From NCBI GenBank assembly GCA_944391755.1, contig CALXUT010000029.1, positions 1-38,503 on the forward strand: a stretch of 38,503 nucleotides of DNA. The letters are read 5' to 3'. The notes below the pieces were generated by a model. It was given only the letters and a program-made list of their open reading frames with translations. It had not been told where the DNA came from and did no database searches. The position numbers and the translations under genes were made by a program. Below are positions 1 through 6,926 of this stretch, in pieces; within the stretch, counting starts at the first letter, position 1; every line of letters starts with the position of its first letter. The DNA comes from an uncultured Clostridia bacterium (GTDB taxonomy: Bacteria; Bacillota; Clostridia; TANB77; CAG-508).

Positions 1-150
1 GGTTATTCGTTGTAACAATTATACCATAAAAGAGGGGGGTATCATTTTTTTGTTGAAAAAAAGTGATGAAACCCTTAAAAATACAGGGGTGTAACTAAAT
101 AAAATATACATTTAGTTGACACTACCAAAAATAGATGGGAAGTAAAAGAT

Positions 151-456
151 ATGTTAAAAGAAACTGTCAATTCGATTGCATTAAATAAAATGAAAATAAA
201 ACCGGAAAGTATTGAAAAAATAGAAAATGATAATGGTGCAATTATTCAAATTGATGGTGATAATGTTGGAATTTATAAAGATCCAGAAGGAAAGATATAT
301 GCGGTTAAACCGAATTGTTCACACCTAGGGTGTTTATTATCTTGGAATAATTTAGATAAAACATGGGATTGTCCTTGTCATGGTAGTAGATTTGATTATA
401 TGGGAAGAAATATTTATGAACCGGGAATACATGATTTGGAGGTGAAAAAGATATAA
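151..456 (+). CDS. Rieske [2Fe-2S] domain protein, probable C-terminal remnant
   Basis: This 101-residue protein is almost entirely a Rieske iron-sulfur domain. The first cluster box is C56-S-H58-L-G-C61 and the second is C74-P-C76-H77, so all four cluster ligands (C56, H58, C74, H77) and the disulfide pair (C61, C76) are present. In Firmicutes this sequence type is normally the C-terminal domain of a ~500-aa FAD-dependent oxidoreductase of the YhfW type. Here no FAD domain precedes it. The same frame stays open from about 109 to 150 and its translation (NRWEVKDM before the start) resembles the linker expected in the full-length protein, which suggests a 5'-truncated gene. A GGAAG sequence lies 8 nt before the ATG, so the fragment could still be translated. 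It converges on the minus-strand HD gene across a shared terminator. The domain call is firm; whether it is a functional mini-protein is unknown. Confidence 0.75.
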   Translation: MLKETVNSIALNKMKIKPESIEKIENDNGAIIQIDGDNVGIYKDPEGKIYAVKPNCSHLGCLLSWNNLDKTWDCPCHGSRFDYMGRNIYEPGIHDLEVKKI

Positions 457-458
457 CG

Positions 459-486
459 AAATAATAGGCTTAAAAGCCTATTATTT
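459..486. terminator. Bidirectional intrinsic terminator
   Basis: A perfect 11-bp stem (460-470 with 475-485) encloses a 4-nt loop. A/T runs flank both sides, so it can end both the Rieske transcript and the converging dGTPase transcript. The stop codon of the minus-strand gene lies within the hairpin. Confidence 0.8.
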
Positions 487-1666
487 CATTATATAAATCA
501 ATGGCAAACTTATCTGTCATACCAGAGATATAATAAATAATTGCAGAATAATAATCTTCAGGAATAGACATATCAAATAACACTTTATTTTTAGCATTTT
601 CTCTTTCTACATTCATAAAATATTTATGTATCCAATCCTTAAAGGAATTTACCAAATTAGGATAGAATTTTGCATATCTGTTTAGGCTTTCAAAAGTATG
701 ATTACCATCATACATACTTTTTAAAATATCATATATTTGATTTATAACAATACTAAAATAGTGATCAGATGGTTTCAAAATTTCTGAAAGGTAAATGTAT
801 TTATAATTAAATTCTTTAATTTTATTCATAAGAGTTAAAGAATTTTCAGATAGGCAAAGACCTTTTTCTGGTGAAGAATTTGTACATAAATCATATATTA
901 AATTATAAATGATAACTGTATTATTGATAATTCCATTAGAATGTCCAACCAAAGAATACAATTCATCTAAATGTTTATCTAATATTCCAAGAGTAACTGC
1001 ATCTTCAATATCTCTACCAATATAAGAAATTTTATCAGCAATTTTTACAACACAGGCCTCCCAAGTATAAGGAGCATATTGATTGGGATAGTTATAATCA
1101 TATAAATCAATAGATTCTTTTCTAGGGAAAATAGAATTTTCATCAATTTCTCCACAATGTGAGATAATTCCATCTCTAACACCATATGTTAAATCCAAAT
1201 TTTGTTTATATCCATCATAATCTTCTAAAAGTTCAATATTATCTACAAAATATAATCCATTTTTTTCATGCCAAAATGTTGTGTGTAAATCCCTTTTACA
1301 AATTTCATTTAATACTTTTTCACCTTTATGACCAAAAGGAGCATGTCCTAAGTCATGAGCTATGGCAATTGCTCGTGTAAGTTCCTCATTTAAACCTAAA
1401 TAGTGGGAAATGGTATAACTAATAGATTCAACATGATTGACATGTTCAATCCTAGTACATATATGATCATTTTCTGGCGAATAAAAGACTTGTGTTTTAT
1501 GTTTTAATCTTTTATAAGCATCAGTATGAATAATTCTATTAAAATCTCTAGCAAATTCAGAACGAATATCATTTTCTCTTTTATATAAAGGTGATTGCCT
1601 AGATATAATATTTTCCCAATTAGGATTATTAGAATTAGTTGCTACTGAAACAAAACGGTTCTTCAT
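470..1666 (-). CDS. dgt: Deoxyguanosinetriphosphate triphosphohydrolase-like HD protein
   Basis: This 398-residue protein is a dNTPase of the HD superfamily. Such enzymes hydrolyse dNTPs, classically dGTP, to the deoxynucleoside and tripolyphosphate. Metal-binding residues are visible: H75 in the RIEHVNHVES segment, the H104-D105 pair in HDLGHAPFGH, and a later Asp in VVKIADKISYIGRDIEDA. The N-terminal segment RSEFARDFNRIIHTDAYKRL is typical of the family. Length is in the range of the Firmicutes dGTPase-like group, shorter than E. coli Dgt. The start is supported by a strong AAGGAGG 8-9 nt upstream. It is a single-gene transcript from its own promoter. The substrate cannot be deduced from sequence alone. 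Confidence 0.88.
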   Translation of the reverse strand: MKNRFVSVATNSNNPNWENIISRQSPLYKRENDIRSEFARDFNRIIHTDAYKRLKHKTQVFYSPENDHICTRIEHVNHVESISYTISHYLGLNEELTRAIAIAHDLGHAPFGHKGEKVLNEICKRDLHTTFWHEKNGLYFVDNIELLEDYDGYKQNLDLTYGVRDGIISHCGEIDENSIFPRKESIDLYDYNYPNQYAPYTWEACVVKIADKISYIGRDIEDAVTLGILDKHLDELYSLVGHSNGIINNTVIIYNLIYDLCTNSSPEKGLCLSENSLTLMNKIKEFNYKYIYLSEILKPSDHYFSIVINQIYDILKSMYDGNHTFESLNRYAKFYPNLVNSFKDWIHKYFMNVERENAKNKVLFDMSIPEDYYSAIIYYISGMTDKFAIDLYNEIIGF

Positions 1667-1695
1667 AAACGACCTCCTTATAAAATACTAAGATA

Positions 1696-1724
1696 ATGAT
1701 AACAATATAAAAATCATAAGTCAA
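1696..1724 (-). promoter_or_regulatory. Sigma-A promoter of the dGTPase gene
   Basis: On the minus strand, TTGACT (1724-1719), a 17-bp spacer and TATCAT (1701-1696) lie about 30 bp upstream of the start codon. Confidence 0.65.
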
Positions 1725-1775
1725 ATAAAAATGAAAATTTCCAAAAAATTGTCAAAAAAAGTTTGTAGAAAATCA

Positions 1776-1804
1776 TTTACAAAAAATATTAGGTTTGTTA
1801 TAAT
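1776..1804 (+). promoter_or_regulatory. Sigma-A promoter of the 1839/2529 operon
   Basis: TTTACA (1776-1781), a 17-bp spacer and a perfect TATAAT (1799-1804) lie 34 bp before the start chosen for the next gene. Because this promoter is internal to the longer open frame that begins at 1731, the upstream ATG is unlikely to be the true start. Confidence 0.75.
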
Positions 1805-1838
1805 GAAACTGTATATGATAAACAAAGGAGAATACTAT

Positions 1839-2519
1839 ATGGAACACGAAAATGTGGATGAAACTATTGCATTTCAAGCAGCATGCCAAAAAGTGAAACA
1901 AATAGCGAATACAATCAAAGCAATAAGAATGAAGTACTATCCAAATTTTGCCAAAATATCTGATGAAGATAAAGAAACTTATAATAGTCTTTATGCACAA
2001 ATAGATAAAGTTGCAGAAGAAAATGGATTAACAAAATTAAAAGCAGAATTAATGGCAGATATTGAAGATAGATTCAATGATGTTAGTAAGCCTAAAGAAA
2101 ATGATGGACAAAAAGAGAACTCAGAACCATCAGAAAAAATTCTAAAGGCATATTATGGTGCAATAGATGCAGGAAAGCAAGCCTTATCAGAAGGAAGATT
2201 AAAAAGAGCTTTAAATTGCCAAAAACAAGCCAATACCTATATGACTCAATTAGAAGCATTAAATCAAAGTGGCTTAGTAGAAATGGCAGTACATTATAAA
2301 AGAGAAATGTTTGCAGAATTATCTGTAGAACAACAAAAGACACAAAAAACAAATTGGGATAAGTTTCTAAAAAGTACATATAGAGAGAGTGACTTGCAAG
2401 AAAGAAACCATATTACAGGAGAAATATTACAACAGGCTAAGGAAAGAGAAGGCGAAAGGAAAGAAACGGAAAGTAATAAAAACGGAAATACAACACAAGA
2501 AATGTTATTAGAAACATAG
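1839..2519 (+). CDS. Hypothetical charged helical protein
   Basis: I do not recognise this 226-residue protein. It is hydrophilic, with no signal peptide or membrane helix, and appears largely alpha-helical. Residues ~1-60 form one helical block (AFQAACQKVKQIANTIKAIRMKYYP). Residues ~100-190 form a second, rich in Gln, Lys and Glu (KILKAYYGAIDAGKQALSEGRLKRALNCQKQ), that resembles a tetratricopeptide-like helical hairpin. The C-terminal ~40 residues are low-complexity and very charged. The frame is open from 1731, but ATG 1839 is preferred: it has AAAGGAG 8 nt upstream and a consensus promoter just before. The next gene starts 9 nt after the stop, so the two are co-transcribed. Confidence 0.7.
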   Translation: MEHENVDETIAFQAACQKVKQIANTIKAIRMKYYPNFAKISDEDKETYNSLYAQIDKVAEENGLTKLKAELMADIEDRFNDVSKPKENDGQKENSEPSEKILKAYYGAIDAGKQALSEGRLKRALNCQKQANTYMTQLEALNQSGLVEMAVHYKREMFAELSVEQQKTQKTNWDKFLKSTYRESDLQERNHITGEILQQAKEREGERKETESNKNGNTTQEMLLET

Positions 2520-2528
2520 GAGGAAAAA

Positions 2529-2969
2529 GTGAGAAGGGAGTATGAAGAAGCTTTTGTTGAAGTTGATGAAATCATTAAATTAATGCCAGTAGACTTATCG
2601 AGTAAAATACCTTTGAGATTTAGGCAAGTGATTTCTGAAAATAAAGCAAAAGACTATAAAGTAAAAATTCAAGAGCCACTAGAAGAACAAACATTAAAGA
2701 ATGAAACAATTGTTATTTTAGGATTGATATATAGAGACTTTTTATGCACACCAGAGGAAAGAGAAAAATTACAATTAAGAGATGCAGAAGAATTGAAAAG
2801 AATAGAACAAGAAATGCAAGAACAATATGATATCAATAAGGTATTTGAAAAAAGAAAAAAAGAAACGAATCATGAGAATTATCAAGACATGATAGTTTAT
2901 AAAGAACCAGGATTTATAAAAAGATTTTTCAATTTAATAAAAGGAATATTTAAGAAAAATAAATTTTAA
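2529..2969 (+). CDS. Hypothetical protein with basic C-terminal tail
   Basis: This 146-residue protein starts at GTG, with AGGAGG 5 nt upstream overlapping the end of the preceding gene. No family is recognised. Residues ~1-75 look like a compact domain (EEAFVEVDEIIKLMP, then LSSKIPLRFRQVI, then ILGLIYRDFLCTPEEREKL). Residues ~78-115 form a charged helix. The last ~20 residues (EPGFIKRFFNLIKGIFKKNKF region) form a basic amphipathic helix that could bind membrane. Tight coupling to the preceding gene suggests a shared function. Confidence 0.7.
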   Translation: MRREYEEAFVEVDEIIKLMPVDLSSKIPLRFRQVISENKAKDYKVKIQEPLEEQTLKNETIVILGLIYRDFLCTPEEREKLQLRDAEELKRIEQEMQEQYDINKVFEKRKKETNHENYQDMIVYKEPGFIKRFFNLIKGIFKKNKF

Positions 2970-2987
2970 AAAAAATGTCGAAACTTA

Positions 2988-3016
2988 TTGACTTATCTAA
3001 ATCTTTTTGCTAAAAT
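2988..3016 (+). promoter_or_regulatory. Sigma-A promoter of a candidate small RNA
   Basis: TTGACT (2988-2993), a 17-bp spacer and TAAAAT (3011-3016) lie just after the stop codon at 2969. It is followed by a short transcript unit ending at a terminator, not by a gene. Confidence 0.55.
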
Positions 3017-3022
3017 AACACC

Positions 3023-3107
3023 ATAAATCATATATTTATATGTTTTATAATCCATTTATTGAACTAGATAGATTGCTTTTAAAACCAGTTATCTAGTTCT
3101 CTTTTTT
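3023..3107 (+). ncRNA. Candidate ~85-nt small RNA
   Basis: This is the stretch between the predicted start site of the 2988-3016 promoter and the T-run of the next terminator. It holds no credible gene: an 18-codon frame from ATG 3040 has no Shine-Dalgarno sequence. The 3' half is the terminator hairpin with a 19-nt loop. No known RNA family is recognised. It might instead be only a trailer of the preceding operon. Confidence 0.4.
3061..3107 (+). terminator. Intrinsic terminator
   Basis: A perfect 10-bp stem (3061-3070 with 3090-3099) encloses a 19-nt loop and is followed by TCTTTTTTT. It separates the upstream operon or sRNA from the kinase gene. Confidence 0.8.
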
Positions 3108-3121
3108 TATGAGTAAATCTA

Positions 3122-3150
3122 TTTACAAATAAAAATATTAAATATATAAT
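3122..3150 (+). promoter_or_regulatory. Sigma-A promoter of the thymidylate kinase-like gene
   Basis: TTTACA (3122-3127), a 17-bp spacer and a perfect TATAAT (3145-3150). It leaves a leader of about 75 nt before the start codon. Confidence 0.7.
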
Positions 3151-3231
3151 ATCAAAAAAGGGAGAATTTGGTTGAAAAATAATGGCAATTTTCCAACTAG
3201 ATTGGTACCTTAAGGAAGGGATGAAATTAAA

Positions 3232-3999
3232 ATGGGAAAATTATTTGTAATAGATGGAACAGATGGAAGTGGCAAGCAAACACAATTTACAAAGTTACAA
3301 GAAAGATTAACAAAAGATGGAATAGAATATAAAACAGTAAGTTTTCCTAATTATGATAGTCCAAGTTCGTCACTTGTAAAAATGTATTTATCAGGAGAAT
3401 TTGGAAAAAATGCAAAAGAAGTTAGTCCTTATATAGCTTCAACATTTTATGCAGCTGATAGATATGCAACTTTTCAAACAGGATACAAGGAGTATTATGA
3501 TAATGGAGGAATCATATTGGCTGATAGGTATACAACTGCTAATATGGTACATCAAGCTGGGAAAATATATGATAAAGAAGAAAGAAAAAAATTTTTAGAT
3601 TGGTTATGGGATTTTGAATTTAACTTATATGGCTTACCAGTTCCAACAGAGGTATTTTTCTTAAATATGCCTGTAGAAAAATCTATAGAATTAATGAAAA
3701 ATAGAGAAAATAAATTTTCTCACGATAGTAAGAAAGATATTCATGAAAGTGATAAAAATCATTTAATAGATGCATACCATGCAGCATGTGATGTGGCAAA
3801 AGAGTATCATTGGTATGAAATACATTGTGTAAAAAATAATGAGATAAGAACAATAGAAGATATACATGAAGAAATATATAATGAAATAAAGAAACATTTA
3901 GGAGAAAAAAACAGTATAAAAGAGAAAATAGGAGATTTAAAGAGAAAAACTGAAATTTTAAAATACGCTAAAATGCAAAATAACCTAAATGAGCTATAA
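3232..3999 (+). CDS. tmk: Thymidylate kinase-like P-loop kinase
   Basis: This 255-residue protein has the dTMP kinase fold, which phosphorylates dTMP to dTDP. The P-loop is GTDGSGKQ at residues 9-16, with Gln where most homologues have Ser or Thr. The D98-R99-Y100 motif and following TTANMVHQAG are typical of the family's substrate/lid region. At 255 aa it is ~45 residues longer than B. subtilis Tmk; the extra length is a charged C-terminal helix after residue ~215. The SD-like AAGGAAGGG ends 11 nt before the ATG. The leader carries a short hairpin (about 3170-3201, arms GTTG/CAAC plus AAAA/TTTT). It is monocistronic between two terminated units. Substrate is inferred from family only. Confidence 0.82.
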   Translation: MGKLFVIDGTDGSGKQTQFTKLQERLTKDGIEYKTVSFPNYDSPSSSLVKMYLSGEFGKNAKEVSPYIASTFYAADRYATFQTGYKEYYDNGGIILADRYTTANMVHQAGKIYDKEERKKFLDWLWDFEFNLYGLPVPTEVFFLNMPVEKSIELMKNRENKFSHDSKKDIHESDKNHLIDAYHAACDVAKEYHWYEIHCVKNNEIRTIEDIHEEIYNEIKKHLGEKNSIKEKIGDLKRKTEILKYAKMQNNLNEL

Positions 4000-4005
4000 T
4001 AAAAT

Positions 4006-4034
4006 TTGGAATATTTATACAAAAATAGTATAAT
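4006..4034 (+). promoter_or_regulatory. Promoter of the large non-coding RNA
   Basis: TTGGAA (4006-4011), a 17-bp spacer and a perfect TATAAT (4029-4034) start only 7 bp after the kinase stop codon. The predicted start site is about 4040. Confidence 0.7.
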
Positions 4035-4040
4035 ATATAC

Positions 4041-4568
4041 CGATGGTGCATTATTCTAGTCGTACGAATTATTGCGAGGGTGGGGCTAAAAATCCACTAA
4101 AGGGCATACCGATGAAGTTTCTTGTTTATGCGCGAAATGCCAGGTTTGTGTGTAAGTAGGGAGTAAAGAGGTTAGGGTACAGTATAATGGCATATACAAT
4201 ATCCCCTGATTTCGTTGAGGCTTAAAATATCTTTTAAGTATAAACCTATGTTGCGTGCCAAGACACAAAATACATAGCGTAGCCTGTCTTGAGTGAATGT
4301 ATTGGGATTATTAGACTATGAAATTACATTTGCAAAAAAGACTAACAATAATGAAAGTATGTTAAGGAAAACTTCTAGAATGTTTGCTTTAAAGAGCATA
4401 GAAATCTAAGGATTAAGGTACGGATTTAAGTGGTGATCCAGTGTCTAATGAAATATGTAGATGTTCTTTTAAATGGAAACAGCTATGCAGTAATGTATAG
4501 TAAAGAATAGAGAAATTCAACTGGACCTAAACCGTAAAATTTACTTAGATTTTACCATCTTGTTTTTT
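4041..4568 (+). ncRNA. ole: Large structured ncRNA, candidate OLE RNA
   Basis: A ~530-nt stretch between a strong promoter and a T-run holds no plausible gene and is visibly richer in G and C than its surroundings. It contains many local hairpins: 4221-4227 with 4232-4238 (7 bp, 4-nt loop), 4259-4265 with 4285-4291 (CAAGACA/TGTCTTG), and 4483-4489 with 4494-4500 closed by a GTAA (GNRA) tetraloop. The next gene encodes a small four-helix membrane protein of the CorB/CNNM-like type. OLE RNA (ornate, large, extremophilic; ~600 nt, in Firmicutes) is known to lie beside the gene for its membrane partner OapA, so size and context both fit. It is not RNase P RNA, tmRNA or SRP RNA by their landmark sequences. 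Identity as OLE is an inference; existence of a large structured RNA is well supported. Confidence 0.68.
4534..4568 (+). terminator. Probable 3' terminator of the large RNA
   Basis: A 7-bp stem GTAAAAT (4534-4540) / ATTTTAC (4549-4555) is followed 6 nt later by seven T residues. It is AT-rich and somewhat weak, so part of the transcription may continue into the membrane protein gene. Confidence 0.5.
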
Positions 4569-4598
4569 TATAAAATAAGAAGGAGTAGATATTTAAAA

Positions 4599-5138
4599 AT
4601 GAGTAAAAACTCAAAAAATAAAGAAAAAGAACACTCGAAATGGAAATGGTTTATACAGGTTTTTATAACAACATTTATATTATCCATTGTGTTTTCATAT
4701 ATATCCACAAATGGTGTTACCAATTTAAATTTAATAGCATCCATTATCATTTTGATTGCTGTTATAGGAGTGGGTATATTTTTTGATATTATAGGTGTTG
4801 CCGTTACGGTTGCAGAAGAAAGTGAATTTCATGCCAAAGCAACTAAAAAAGTGGATGGAGCAAAAACTTCGATTAAGTTGATAAAAAATGCAGCAAAAGT
4901 TGCCAATATTTGTGCCGATGTAATTGGTGACGTTTGTGGCGTATTAAGTGGTGCAATAAGTGCATTGATTGCTGCTAAATTAACAGAAAAAACAGGTACA
5001 GACTTACAATTTATTATAAGTGCATTGGTTGCAGCTGTAACAGTTGGAGGAAAGGCATTAGGAAAAGAAGTGGCAAATAACAAGTCAACATCCATTGTGC
5101 ATTTTGTAGGTACATTATTAAGTAGAGTTTATAAATAG
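4599..5138 (+). CDS. CorB/CNNM-like four-helix membrane protein, probable OLE partner OapA
   Basis: This 179-residue protein has four predicted membrane segments (about 17-36, 44-68, 101-126, 136-152) with a charged N-terminus. The segment IFFDIIGVAVTVAEESEFHAKA after helix 2, then GAKTSIKLIKNAAKVANICADVIGD, matches proteins often annotated as Mg2+/Co2+ transporter CorB in Clostridia. It lacks CBS and CorC domains, so it is not a full transporter of that type. OapA, the protein bound by OLE RNA at the membrane, is a protein of this size and topology, and OLE/OapA has been linked to Mg2+ homeostasis. The upstream large RNA supports this reading. ATG 4599 is chosen over 4560 because it follows AAGGAG and the earlier start lies within the RNA terminator. 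Confidence 0.75.
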   Translation: MSKNSKNKEKEHSKWKWFIQVFITTFILSIVFSYISTNGVTNLNLIASIIILIAVIGVGIFFDIIGVAVTVAEESEFHAKATKKVDGAKTSIKLIKNAAKVANICADVIGDVCGVLSGAISALIAAKLTEKTGTDLQFIISALVAAVTVGGKALGKEVANNKSTSIVHFVGTLLSRVYK

Positions 5139-5139
5139 A

Positions 5140-5172
5140 AATAGATGTGTTTTTACACATCTATTATTTTTG
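5140..5172 (+). terminator. Intrinsic terminator
   Basis: A perfect 11-bp stem (5140-5150 with 5155-5165) has a TTTT loop and is followed by ATTTTT. It ends the ncRNA/CorB-like unit. Confidence 0.85.
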
Positions 5173-5210
5173 GATTTTAAGAGATGTAAAATAATTTTCT
5201 TCTGCATAAT

Positions 5211-5239
5211 TTGCCAAAAAACGTTAAATATGGTATAAT
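5211..5239 (+). promoter_or_regulatory. Sigma-A promoter of the 5287 gene
   Basis: TTGCCA (5211-5216), a 17-bp spacer and TATAAT (5234-5239). Confidence 0.7.
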
Positions 5240-5286
5240 AATAGTGTATGAAATATTTCAAAAGAAATAGGAAAGGATGAATGATT

Positions 5287-6144
5287 ATGAATGAATTTCA
5301 AAAAAGTATAAGATATACTCCTTATGAAGATACGCATAGAAGAAATTATGAGCACAATACTCATAAAAATATACAAAAAAGAACGATAACAGGTAGAAAA
5401 TCTGTTAGAAAAAGTAAAGAATATAGAGTAAAACAAGCCATGAAACAAAGAATGATTGCATTAGCATTAGCAGGAGGCTTAGTTGTTGGCGGGATAGGAA
5501 TTGGAACAGCAGTAAAAAATTTTTTAGAAGCACAAGAAGAAAAATATGTTTCTAATATAGAAGAAATGGAAAAATATAATATAACAGCGCAGGATTTACA
5601 AATTTCACCAGAATTGTATGAACATGTAATGAACTTAAATGAAGAATTAGAACAAGCAAATGAAAATGGGTTTGAGGATGTTTCTAATCCAGAATTAGCT
5701 GGATATTATTCAGAAATGTCAGATTTATATCTTGATTTATTAAAAGAAAAAGTATCAAATGTGACAGGAATGAAAACAAGCGAATTCACATTAGTAGCAC
5801 CATCTGCCCATGGAACAGAAATAACTGGAACTGCGGTAAAGGATCCGGAAATGATATCGGGAGTAGGAATTAGCTTAAAATCGAATGAAATTGATGAGTA
5901 TATGGGAGATATTTTAACATTAAGAGAGTATAGTTCACAAATAAGTAATGGTGATATTGATAGAAGTGGCTTAGAAAGTAAGTTAATGGATTATAAAGAT
6001 AAATTAGGAGAAGTTGCAACATTAAACTTGTTAAGAGAAATGTCAGGCAAAGATGGCTTGACAAAATTAACATCCTATAGAATAGAAACAAGAGATTTAC
6101 AACAGAGCCAATCTACAGAAAGAACTACAGAAATTGAAAAATAA
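5287..6144 (+). CDS. Hypothetical single-pass membrane protein
   Basis: No family is recognised for this 285-residue protein. The first ~55 residues are cytoplasmic and strongly basic (KRTITGRKSVRKSKEYR). One membrane helix follows (about 56-76, IALALAGGLVVGGIGIGTAV), leaving a ~205-residue acidic, helix-rich extracytoplasmic part that ends in a Ser/Thr/Glu tail. By the positive-inside rule the C-terminus is outside. ATG 5287 is preferred over ATG 5281 because AAAGGA lies 9 nt before it but only 3 nt before 5281. It has its own promoter and shares a bidirectional terminator with ruvA, so it is monocistronic. Confidence 0.72.
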   Translation: MNEFQKSIRYTPYEDTHRRNYEHNTHKNIQKRTITGRKSVRKSKEYRVKQAMKQRMIALALAGGLVVGGIGIGTAVKNFLEAQEEKYVSNIEEMEKYNITAQDLQISPELYEHVMNLNEELEQANENGFEDVSNPELAGYYSEMSDLYLDLLKEKVSNVTGMKTSEFTLVAPSAHGTEITGTAVKDPEMISGVGISLKSNEIDEYMGDILTLREYSSQISNGDIDRSGLESKLMDYKDKLGEVATLNLLREMSGKDGLTKLTSYRIETRDLQQSQSTERTTEIEK

Positions 6145-6160
6145 TCCTAATATAATACAA

Positions 6161-6190
6161 AAATAAGACTTCAAAAGAAGTCTTATTTTG
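6161..6190. terminator. Bidirectional intrinsic terminator
   Basis: A perfect 12-bp stem (6161-6172 with 6177-6188) has an AAAA loop and T/A runs on both sides. It serves the 5287 gene and the converging ruvA; the ruvA stop codon lies within the stem. Confidence 0.88.
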
Positions 6191-6785
6191 ATGTTAATAA
6201 TACAAGTCCTTTTTTTATTAAATCTTCCAATGATAAATTTTCTACATCAAGATGTTCAAATGCTTTTTCAATATCTTTTCTTGTATATCCAAGAACCATA
6301 AGTGCAGAAATGGCTTCTTGAACATTATTATTCATTTTATCAGATTTTTCTTTTATAGAATCCATCTTTTCTTCATCTTGTTCTGCTTTGATTTTATCTT
6401 TTAATTCTAATATAATTCTTTGAGCAGATTTTGTACCAATTCCAGGAACTTGTGTAAGAAGCCTTACATTGTTAGAAATAATGGCAAGTGCAAATTCAGA
6501 TGGTTCCAAATTCGATAACATAACTAATGCACTTTTAGCACCAACGCCACTAACAGATAATAGTAATTCAAACATTTTAAGTTCCTCTTGTGTTTGAAAA
6601 CCGAATATACTGATATCATCTTCTCTAACCCTGTAATACGTATAAACTTTTACGATATCTCCAATTTCTCCAATAGAATTAATTGCATTTTCGGACATAA
6701 AAATTTTATAGCCAAGACCTCCTACATCAATTACTAAATAATTTTTAAATTTCATTTCTAATGAACCTTTTATATAAGTAAACAT
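6183..6785 (-). CDS. ruvA: Holliday junction DNA helicase subunit RuvA
   Basis: This 200-residue protein is RuvA, the tetramer that binds Holliday junctions and loads the RuvB motor for branch migration. Domain I starts MFTYIKGSLEMKFKNYLVID and includes DVGGLGYKI. Domain II carries the two helix-hairpin-helix motifs (LLSVSGVGAKSA and LTQVPGIGTKSAQRIILELKDK). Domain III (EAISALMVLGYTRKDIEKAF) is the RuvB-contacting segment. The frame continues upstream to 6842, but AAAGGA lies 8 nt before the start at 6785 and this gives the family's usual length. No ruvB is adjacent; the divergent neighbour is rarA, another fork/recombination ATPase. Confidence 0.95.
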   Translation of the reverse strand: MFTYIKGSLEMKFKNYLVIDVGGLGYKIFMSENAINSIGEIGDIVKVYTYYRVREDDISIFGFQTQEELKMFELLLSVSGVGAKSALVMLSNLEPSEFALAIISNNVRLLTQVPGIGTKSAQRIILELKDKIKAEQDEEKMDSIKEKSDKMNNNVQEAISALMVLGYTRKDIEKAFEHLDVENLSLEDLIKKGLVLLTSK

Positions 6786-6809
6786 GTATATCATCCTTTC
6801 ACTTTTGGT

Positions 6810-6838
6810 ATTATAAATATAAAAATAAAAAAAGTCAA
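6810..6838 (-). promoter_or_regulatory. Sigma-A promoter of ruvA
   Basis: On the minus strand: TTGACT (6838-6833), a 17-bp spacer and TATAAT (6815-6810). Confidence 0.7.
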
Positions 6839-6870
6839 GCACTTAGCAAAAAAATGTTCGTAAAAATCTA

Positions 6871-6899
6871 TTGACATTTTATAAAGTTGGTTTTATAAT
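6871..6899 (+). promoter_or_regulatory. Consensus sigma-A promoter of rarA
   Basis: Perfect consensus: TTGACA (6871-6876), a 17-bp spacer and TATAAT (6894-6899), divergent from the ruvA promoter. Confidence 0.88.
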
Positions 6900-6926
6900 C
6901 ATAAAAAAAGAAGCAAGGAGAAAAGT

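Noticed and set aside
1..60. Leftward TATAAT near the window edge (23-18 on the minus strand)
   Set aside because: No acceptable -35 box at the right distance and no downstream gene is visible in the window.
1186..1380. Plus-strand open frame opposite the dGTPase gene
   Set aside because: Antisense to the conserved HD-motif region, with no ribosome site or family features.
3170..3231. T-box-like ending (GGTACC) in the tmk leader
   Set aside because: Only a GGTACC-like word and a short hairpin are present. The specifier loop, AG-box and terminator/antiterminator pair of a T-box are missing, and tmk is not a T-box target.
4086..4268. 60-codon open frame on the minus strand inside the large RNA
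   Set aside because: No ribosome site, no family resemblance, and it lies across RNA hairpins in a region whose plus strand looks like a structured RNA gene.
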